Source of the DNA: Pseudoalteromonas lipolytica
GTDB taxonomy: Bacteria > Pseudomonadota > Gammaproteobacteria > Enterobacterales > Alteromonadaceae
Assembly: GCF_001306915.1 (NCBI RefSeq)
Contig: NZ_LJTC01000016.1
Location: forward strand, 27,526-91,525
Length of the DNA stretch: 64,000 bases
Direction: 5' to 3'
Numbering within the stretch: position 1 is the first letter of the stretch; the number at the start of each line of letters is the position of its first letter. This document shows, piece by piece, positions 58,736 through 64,000 of this stretch. Below the pieces are notes generated by a model. It saw nothing but the letters and a program-made list of their open reading frames with translations. It searched no databases and was not told the DNA's origin. Both the position numbers and the translations under genes were made by a program.

Positions 58736-58768
58736 AAAAAAATGCCTGTATTAAACAGGCATTTTTTA
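58736..58768. terminator. Terminator after rho, usable in both directions
   Basis: AATGCCTG and CAGGCATT form a stem with a seven-base loop, with A7-8 on one side and T6 on the other. It lies about 20 bases after the rho stop (minus strand) and before the chemoreceptor gene's promoter region. Confidence 0.9.
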
Positions 58769-58783
58769 AAAACTTAGTAATCG

Positions 58784-60043
58784 TTACTGTCGTTTCATTG
58801 AGTCAAAGAATTCATCATTGGTTTTGCTCATCGAAAGCTTATCAATTAAGAATTCCATGGCGTCAATTTCTGACATCTCATGAACGATCTTACGTAAGAT
58901 CCACATCTTTTGTAGTTCATCAGGTTTAGTAAGTAACTCTTCGCGACGCGTACCTGAGCGGTTAAAGTCAATCGCTGGGAATACACGCTTTTCGGCAATC
59001 TTACGATTTAAGTGTAATTCCATGTTACCTGTACCTTTGAACTCTTCGTAGATAACTTCGTCCATCTTCGAACCAGTATCGATAAGAGCCGTTGCGATAA
59101 TTGTTAAGCTACCGCCTTCTTCTACGTTACGAGCTGCACCAAAGAAACGCTTTGGTTTGTGTAATGCGTTTGCATCAACACCACCGGTTAATACCTTACC
59201 TGATGATGGGATCACCGTATTGTAGGCACGAGCAAGACGTGTGATTGAATCAAGTAAGATAACCACGTCTTTTTTATGCTCAACAAGGCGTTTTGCTTTT
59301 TCAATTACCATCTCGGCAACTTGAACGTGACGACTCGCTGGTTCATCGAACGTTGAGGCAACTACTTCACCTTTTACAAGGCGCTGCATCTCTGTAACTT
59401 CCTCTGGACGTTCGTCGATAAGAAGAACCATCAGTTCACAATCAGGCTGGTTGTAGCTGATCGATTGCGCAATGTTTTGCAGTAGCATGGTTTTACCCGC
59501 TTTCGGCGGAGCAACGATAAGCGCACGTTGACCTTTACCAATTGGTGATGCTAAATCAAGTACACGTGCTGTGATGTCTTCAGTGCTACCGTTACCACGC
59601 TCCATACGTAAACGTTCGTTTGCGTGTAGTGGGGTAAGGTTTTCGAATAGGATTTTTGTGCGAGAGTTTTCAGGTTTGTCGAAGTTTACTTCATTTACTT
59701 TTAATAGTGCGAAGTAACGTTCGCCGTCTTTAGGTGGACGAATAAGGCCTGAAATTGAGTCACCAGTACGCATGCTGAATCGACGGATTTGACTCGGTGA
59801 TACATAAATATCATCTGGGCCGGCTAAGTAAGATGCTTCTGATGATCTTAAGAAACCAAAACCATCTTGTAAGATCTCTAGTACACCGCCGCCATAGATG
59901 TTTTCACCGCTTTTAGCGTGCGCTTTAAGGATGGCGAAAATGATGTCTTGTTTTCTTAAACGGGCTACGTTTTCGAGCCCCATGGACTCAGCTAAGTTTA
60001 CAAGCTCTTTTATAGACTTGTCTTTTAATTCGCGTAAATGCAT
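58784..60043 (-). CDS. rho: Transcription termination factor Rho
   Basis: Rho is the hexameric RNA-dependent ATPase that ends transcription of untranslated RNA. The 419-residue protein matches the E. coli length and has the N-terminal helical and RNA-binding domains (MHLRELKDKSIKELVNLAESMG; GFGFLRSSEASYLAGPDDIYVSPSQIRRF), Walker A APPKAGKTMLLQ, LLIDERPEEVTEM, the Q-loop and R-loop (LTGGVDANALHKPKRFFGAARN) and the conserved arginine finger region. No bicyclomycin-resistance change is evident at the residues I can compare. It is separated from trxA by about 180 bases that include a trxA terminator, so rho has its own promoter and probably an autoregulated leader. Confidence 0.98.
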   Translation of the reverse strand: MHLRELKDKSIKELVNLAESMGLENVARLRKQDIIFAILKAHAKSGENIYGGGVLEILQDGFGFLRSSEASYLAGPDDIYVSPSQIRRFSMRTGDSISGLIRPPKDGERYFALLKVNEVNFDKPENSRTKILFENLTPLHANERLRMERGNGSTEDITARVLDLASPIGKGQRALIVAPPKAGKTMLLQNIAQSISYNQPDCELMVLLIDERPEEVTEMQRLVKGEVVASTFDEPASRHVQVAEMVIEKAKRLVEHKKDVVILLDSITRLARAYNTVIPSSGKVLTGGVDANALHKPKRFFGAARNVEEGGSLTIIATALIDTGSKMDEVIYEEFKGTGNMELHLNRKIAEKRVFPAIDFNRSGTRREELLTKPDELQKMWILRKIVHEMSEIDAMEFLIDKLSMSKTNDEFFDSMKRQ

Positions 60044-60190
60044 ATTGGTGGGTTCTTTATTACAATTGTCATACTCAAAATCATCGTTTGATACATGAGT
60101 GAGGTTTGTTGGTATAACTAAGGATTAGTTGGCTTTATAAACTAGCAGGTCACTAGCAAGGCGTCCAGTCTTTAAACAAAATAAAGCTAA

Positions 60191-60215
60191 AAAAAGGGCA
60201 AAAAGCCCTTTTTTT
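60191..60215 (-). terminator. Terminator of trxA
   Basis: GGGC and GCCC pair around a five-A loop, flanked by AAAAA and TTTTTTT. It lies 10 bases past the trxA stop on the minus strand. Symmetry would let it work both ways. Confidence 0.92.
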
Positions 60216-60224
60216 ATATTTTCA

Positions 60225-60551
60225 TTAGATGTTGTTTTCTAAAAACTCTACTAATTGAGTCTTAGAAAGAGCACCAACTTTAGTTGCTGCAACTTGGCCA
60301 TCTTTGAAAAGAAGTAATGTAGGGATACCACGGATACCGAACTTTGGTGGTGTGCCTGCATTCTGGTCGATGTTAAGTTTACCAACGGTAACTCGGCCAT
60401 CAAACTCGCCAGCTACTTCGTCAAGAATAGGGGCGATCATTTTACAAGGTCCGCACCATTCAGCCCAAAAATCAACAAGTACAGGTTTGTCTGATTGTAG
60501 TACGTCAGCTTCAAAGCTATCGTCAGTTAATTGAATAATTTTCTCGCTCAT
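60225..60551 (-). CDS. trxA: Thioredoxin 1
   Basis: TrxA is the general cytosolic dithiol reductant. The 108-residue protein has the active site WCGPC (Trp32, Cys33, Cys36), Asp27 in VDFWAEWC-type context, the cis-Pro in GIRGIPTLLLFK and the usual C-terminal helix. GGAGA lies 8 bases before the ATG. It is divergent from rhlB and upstream of rho, the conserved gammaproteobacterial order. Confidence 0.98.
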   Translation of the reverse strand: MSEKIIQLTDDSFEADVLQSDKPVLVDFWAEWCGPCKMIAPILDEVAGEFDGRVTVGKLNIDQNAGTPPKFGIRGIPTLLLFKDGQVAATKVGALSKTQLVEFLENNI

Positions 60552-60641
60552 TGCGATCTCCGATTAGTTAGGCGAAATATTTAATGCGTATTTAAACACT
60601 CTTGTTTCTTATTGCAAGTTTAAACGTTATGCTTAAACGCT

Positions 60642-61916
60642 ATGACTAAGACACATTTGACCGATAAAAAGTTTTCAGACTTTGCTATCGCACCGGAAGT
60701 GGTTGCCGGTTTAACCGAAAATGGGTTTGAATATTGCACACCCATTCAAGCAAAATGCCTACCTTTTATTTGTGAAGGCCGCGATATTGCGGGCCAAGCA
60801 CAAACAGGTACGGGCAAAACGTTGGCGTTTTTAACCGCCACGTGCCATCGGTTATTACAATCTAGCAAAGCATCTAGTAAACATCCAAGAGCCCTGATCA
60901 TGGCCCCAACAAGGGAGCTGGCGATTCAGATACACAAAGATGCAAAAATTTTAGCGCCACACTGTAATCTTAACTTAGGATTAGTATATGGTGGCGAAGA
61001 TTACGAAAAACAACGTGCACAACTAGAAAAAGGCGTTGATATTTTAATTGGGACTACTGGACGCCTTATCGATTTATACAAGCAGGGCTGTTATACCCTC
61101 AATGAAATCGAGGTTGTAGTGCTTGATGAAGCAGATCGTATGTTCGATTTAGGCTTTATAAAAGATATTCGTTATATGTTTAGACGTATGCCAGAAACGT
61201 CTGAGCGATTAAACCTATTATTCTCTGCAACCTTGTCATATCGTGTGCAGGAATTAGCGTTTGAACATATGACTAACCCTGAGCACGTACAAGTCGAGCC
61301 TGATGTAAAAACAGGTAAGCGTATTCAAGAAGAGCTATTCCATCCATCGCAAGATGACAAAATTAAGTTACTGTTAACTTTAATTGAAGAAGAATGGCCA
61401 GATAAAGCGATTGTGTTTGCAAATACGAAACACAGTTGTGAGAATGTTTATGCATGGATGAAAGCCGATGGTCACCGAGTTGGTTTATTAACCGGTGATG
61501 TAAACCAGAAAAAGCGTCAATCAATTTTGGCTCAATTTACCAAAGGCGATCTAGACTTTTTAGTAGCAACAGACGTTGCAGCTCGTGGTTTGCATATCCC
61601 AGAAGTAAGTCATGTATTTAATTTTGATTTGCCAGATGATTGTGAAGATTATGTACACCGTATTGGTCGTACAGGACGTGCAGGTGCATCAGGACACGCT
61701 ATTAGCTTTGCCTGTGAACAGTATGCCTATAATCTCCACGAAATTGAGCAATATATAGAACACAGCATTCCATTATCACATTATGATAAAAGTGCATTGC
61801 TTGATGATTTAACTAAGCCTACTATTCAGAAAAAGCGGAACTATTCTACAGGCCCACGTAATCGTAATAACAACGGACGTCGACCAAATAATAGTTACCA
61901 GAAATCGCGGTCGTGA
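60642..61916 (+). CDS. rhlB: ATP-dependent RNA helicase RhlB
   Basis: RhlB is the DEAD-box helicase of the RNA degradosome. The 424-residue protein follows E. coli RhlB closely: KTHLTDKKFSDFAIAPEVV at the start, Q motif CTPIQAKCLP, AQTGTGKTLAF, PTRELAIQ, LDEADRMFDLGFIKDIR, LFSATLSYRVQELAFEHM and DCEDYVHRIGRTGRAGASGHAIS. The tail is basic and Asn/Arg-rich (RNRNNNGRRPNNS), as in RhlB, and likely binds RNA. It is divergent from trxA; the ribosome binding site is weak. gppA follows after 48 bases, probably in the same transcript. Confidence 0.96.
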   Translation: MTKTHLTDKKFSDFAIAPEVVAGLTENGFEYCTPIQAKCLPFICEGRDIAGQAQTGTGKTLAFLTATCHRLLQSSKASSKHPRALIMAPTRELAIQIHKDAKILAPHCNLNLGLVYGGEDYEKQRAQLEKGVDILIGTTGRLIDLYKQGCYTLNEIEVVVLDEADRMFDLGFIKDIRYMFRRMPETSERLNLLFSATLSYRVQELAFEHMTNPEHVQVEPDVKTGKRIQEELFHPSQDDKIKLLLTLIEEEWPDKAIVFANTKHSCENVYAWMKADGHRVGLLTGDVNQKKRQSILAQFTKGDLDFLVATDVAARGLHIPEVSHVFNFDLPDDCEDYVHRIGRTGRAGASGHAISFACEQYAYNLHEIEQYIEHSIPLSHYDKSALLDDLTKPTIQKKRNYSTGPRNRNNNGRRPNNSYQKSRS

Positions 61917-61926
61917 TAAACGACCG
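61908..61926 (+). terminator. Small hairpin spanning the rhlB stop codon
   Basis: CGGTCGT and ACGACCG pair around a five-base loop that contains part of the TGA stop. It is followed by TTATTG, not a T run. It may attenuate transcription into gppA or protect the rhlB 3' end; terminator function is weakly supported. Confidence 0.35.
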
Positions 61927-61964
61927 TTATTGAAGACTTAGTAGTAACTAGAGGTTTTTGAACG

Positions 61965-63458
61965 GTGGGGCAACTTCAACCGCAAAAAAATGTGTATGCA
62001 GTAATCGACTTAGGATCAAATAGTTTTCATATGCTGATCGCTAAATCGATTGCTGGCGGTCTGCAAACGATCGGTCGAGTAAAACGTAAAGTAAGGCTTG
62101 CTGCAGGGCTTGATGAAAACAACGTCCTTAGCACTGAAGCCATGCAACGAGGTTGGGAATGCCTAGCCTTGTTTGCTGAACGTCTACAAGACATACCAAA
62201 GAAAAACATCACAATTGTTGCGACCGCAACTTTACGTCTTGCTACTAATGCTGATGTATTCAAGCATAAAGCTGAACAGATCCTTGGTCATAAAATCAAT
62301 GTTATCAGCGGTGAACTAGAAGCTAAGACAATCTATAAAGGCGTGGCGCACACCTCTGCTTGTAGCGGTAAACAACTGGTTATCGATATTGGCGGAGCCA
62401 GTACCGAAGTTGTTATCGGTCAGGGTTTTGATGCACTGCATTATAAAAGTCTACACATGGGCTGTGTTACCTTCCTAGAACGCTACTTCAAAGATCAAAA
62501 GCTCAGTAACGAAAACTTTGCTGCTGCAATTAAAGCTGCAAGTGAAGTGGTTGCAGAAATTGTCGATGAATACCAAGCAACCGGATGGCAAATTGCGAGC
62601 GGTGCGTCAGGCACAGTGCAAGCGATCCAAGAAATCATGGTTGCACAAAACCAAGATGAGCTTTTAACGCTTGATAAACTTCTCGCTATTAAAGAGCAAT
62701 CAGTGCAATTTGAAACGATTGCTGATCTTGAGCTTGCTGGCTTGAGTGAAGAGCGCCGCCTAGTGTTTGTTTCTGGCCTCGCTATATTAATCGCCTTGTT
62801 TCAATCGCTAGATATAAAACAAATGGGTCTTGCGCGCGGTGCATTGCGTGAAGGTGTTTTATATAGCATGGTGCCAGAGCTTCATAACCACGACATCCGC
62901 AAACGTACAGTTGATGGTTTAATGAATCGCTATCATGTAGATCAAAAACAGGCTTGTCGTGTTGCGCAACTTGCGGAGCAGTTGGCTAAAAGCGTGATGG
63001 GGCAATGGCAATCGATCGATGAAAATGCAATTGCATTGCTAAGGACAGTAGCAAAATTGCACGAGATAGGCTTACTCATAGAGTATAAGCTTTATCATAA
63101 GCACACGGCTTACATTATAGAAAACACAGATATGCCAGGATTCTCGCAATCTGAGCATAAACTGATTACTGCTGTTGCTAGTGAGCATCGCGCTGATCTT
63201 GTTAAAAACAGTTTTGCTCACTTGGGCTGTCATCAAGTACTCGCAGAATGCTTAACAAGAGTTGTGCGGATCGCTGTGATCTTATCAATGCGTCGCCAAG
63301 ATGATGTACTACCAGCGATTGATCTCAGTGTTAATGAAAACACCCTTACACTGACATTTGATGGTGATTGGTTAAAATATCACCCATTAATGGCCAGTGA
63401 GCTGCAACTAGAGTCCAAGCTACAAGCAAAAGTAGGTTGGAAGCTCATAGTAAAATAA
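61965..63458 (+). CDS. gppA: Exopolyphosphatase / pppGpp phosphohydrolase (GppA/Ppx)
   Basis: A 497-residue enzyme of the Ppx/GppA family, which cleaves the terminal phosphate of polyphosphate and of pppGpp. The actin-like ATPase-fold domains carry IDLGSNSFHMLI, ATATLRLA, the catalytic Glu in SGELEAKTIYKG and IDIGGASTEVVIG, followed by GLARGALREGVLY. The C-terminal part is an HD-type helical domain. Position next to rhlB, as in E. coli, favours GppA. The start is GTG 61965, with GAGG ten bases upstream. An intrinsic terminator follows, then a ribosomal RNA operon. Confidence 0.93.
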   Translation: MGQLQPQKNVYAVIDLGSNSFHMLIAKSIAGGLQTIGRVKRKVRLAAGLDENNVLSTEAMQRGWECLALFAERLQDIPKKNITIVATATLRLATNADVFKHKAEQILGHKINVISGELEAKTIYKGVAHTSACSGKQLVIDIGGASTEVVIGQGFDALHYKSLHMGCVTFLERYFKDQKLSNENFAAAIKAASEVVAEIVDEYQATGWQIASGASGTVQAIQEIMVAQNQDELLTLDKLLAIKEQSVQFETIADLELAGLSEERRLVFVSGLAILIALFQSLDIKQMGLARGALREGVLYSMVPELHNHDIRKRTVDGLMNRYHVDQKQACRVAQLAEQLAKSVMGQWQSIDENAIALLRTVAKLHEIGLLIEYKLYHKHTAYIIENTDMPGFSQSEHKLITAVASEHRADLVKNSFAHLGCHQVLAECLTRVVRIAVILSMRRQDDVLPAIDLSVNENTLTLTFDGDWLKYHPLMASELQLESKLQAKVGWKLIVK

Positions 63459-63462
63459 CGTT

Positions 63463-63486
63463 AAAAGGCCCTTCGGGGCCTTTTTT
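63463..63486 (+). terminator. Terminator of gppA
   Basis: GGCCC and GGGCC pair around TTCG, with AAAA before and TTTTTT after, five bases past the gppA stop codon. It separates gppA from the ribosomal promoters. Confidence 0.95.
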
Positions 63487-63559
63487 AGTGCTATTTTTAC
63501 CCGTTTCGTTCGTATTTTGCGCGAACAGTCATTTTTTTCATAAAAACTTCAAAAAACAG

Positions 63560-63587
63560 TTGATCTCAATTCGGATCTCCCTATAAT
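63560..63587 (+). promoter_or_regulatory. Ribosomal RNA promoter P1
   Basis: TTGATC (63560-63565), 16-base spacer, TATAAT (63582-63587), then GCGC, a GC-rich discriminator typical of stringently controlled rRNA promoters. The A/T-rich stretch before it (63530-63558) would suit an UP element and Fis sites. It lies about 370 bases before the mature 16S end. Confidence 0.8.
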
Positions 63588-63694
63588 GCGCATCCACCGA
63601 CACGGCGGACTGCTTACAAAAAAGCAAAACGACGAGTTGGTTGAGTCAAGTAAGACTGAGTTTTGAAAAAATAAACTTTTCTCAAAATTAAGTG

Positions 63695-63722
63695 TTGACA
63701 AAAATAACGGCTTGCGTAGAAT
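63695..63722 (+). promoter_or_regulatory. Ribosomal RNA promoter P2
   Basis: Consensus TTGACA (63695-63700), 16-base spacer, TAGAAT (63717-63722) and a GC-rich discriminator (GCACAGCCC). It lies about 110 bases downstream of P1, the usual tandem arrangement of rRNA operons. Confidence 0.85.
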
Positions 63723-63731
63723 GCACAGCCC

Positions 63732-63767
63732 TTGAGACGCAAAAGTATCTCAAACGTTCTTTAACAA
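63732..63767 (+). promoter_or_regulatory. rrn antitermination site (boxB-like hairpin and boxA)
   Basis: TTGAGA (63732-63737) pairs with TCTCAA (63748-63753) as a boxB-like hairpin, followed at once by boxA CGTTCTTTAACAA (63755-63767), nearly the E. coli rrn boxA. NusB/NusE bind boxA RNA and let polymerase read through the untranslated rRNA. Further on, GTTTGAAGT and ACTTCAAAC (63930-63949) form a hairpin in the leader just before the 16S end. Confidence 0.85.
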
Positions 63768-63960
63768 TATAAAGCAATCATCTGTGTGGGCACTCGTACA
63801 GATTGAGTTCTAACAGCGAAGCTTAGTTTACTAAGTGGAGCAAACAAATTTAGAGTCTCAAATGTAACTGAGTGACTTCATAGTCAATTCGATATCGAAA
63901 GATATCAAAATCAGAATTCATTGAGCATGGTTTGAAGTTTACTTCAAACAAAAAACTTTT

Positions 63961-64000
63961 AATTGAAGAGTTTGATCATGGCTCAGATTGAACGCTGGCG
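63961..64000 (+). rRNA. rrs: 16S ribosomal RNA, first 40 bases (cut by window end)
   Basis: AATTGAAGAGTTTGATCATG followed by GCTCAGATTGAACGCTGGCG is the universal bacterial 16S 5' end, containing the 27F site. The mature end is placed at about 63960-63961 by comparison with E. coli. The rest of the operon lies outside the window. Confidence 0.97.

Noticed and set aside
60044..60190. rhoL-like leader peptide before rho
   Set aside because: I saw only a short frame overlapping the rho start without a good ribosome binding site; not enough to call.

Overview
The window is a dense stretch of chromosome from a marine gammaproteobacterium of the order Alteromonadales, most likely Pseudoalteromonas or a close relative. 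This is inferred from gene content and order: lptM-lysA-dapF-DUF484-xerC-yigB opposite cyaY, hemC-hemD/X-hemY, ubiD-fre, trxA and rho opposite rhlB-gppA, large secreted proteases, and many sensor kinases, in AT-leaning DNA. I saw no insertion sequence, integrase other than XerC, prophage, tRNA or CRISPR array. The last 40 bases are the start of a 16S rRNA gene.

Layout. 1-6.8 kb: a small DUF2721 membrane protein, a 1235-residue secreted S8 protease with a GlyGly-CTERM-like tail, and an S9 lipoprotein peptidase. 6.8-10.5 kb, minus strand: two exported spondin-domain proteins followed by a response regulator and its histidine kinase; a hairpin covers the regulator's ribosome binding site. 10.7-15 kb: DUF4870 and YqaA membrane proteins, a folM-folE-folX operon for tetrahydromonapterin, nadE and yceH. 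15-25.5 kb: a large CHASE hybrid kinase, a penicillin-acylase-family hydrolase, a diguanylate cyclase, a GNAT-nitrilase fusion coupled to an SMR exporter, an EamA transporter and a MAPEG protein; an orphan terminator at about 25.1 kb hints at a small RNA.

25.6-31 kb: a BlaI/BlaR1-type pair with a clear operator, a pseudouridine synthase, small proteins and an aspartic-protease-like protein. 31-40.9 kb: the yigB-xerC-DUF484-dapF-lysA-lptM cluster, cyaY and an esterase, a DUF2914 protein, and the haem cluster hemC-hemDX-hemY, in which hemD and hemX form one reading frame. 40.9-48.9 kb: a MASE1 hybrid kinase with a TTG start, add, a CBS protein, fre, ubiD, a MliC-type lysozyme inhibitor and a DUF808 protein. 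49-58.7 kb: an S9 peptidase, a zinc-ribbon/Sel1 membrane protein, dbpA, a DnaJ-related protein, a periplasmic-TPR hybrid kinase and a chemoreceptor whose 3' end overlaps the kinase gene. 58.7-64 kb: rho, trxA, rhlB, gppA, then two ribosomal promoters, an antitermination leader and the 16S start.

The core is housekeeping: pterin, NAD, lysine/peptidoglycan, haem and ubiquinone synthesis, RNA helicases, Rho. The accessory layer is signalling (four histidine kinases, one cyclase, one chemoreceptor) and peptide scavenging by exported proteases. The best candidates for under-described biology are the spondin/two-component operon with its RBS-masking hairpin, the GNAT-nitrilase-SMR pair, the BlaI-BlaR1-TonB module, and two unexplained intergenic structures near 25.1 and 51.0 kb. 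Several starts given here differ from the longest reading frame because a better ribosome binding site or family alignment supports an internal codon.
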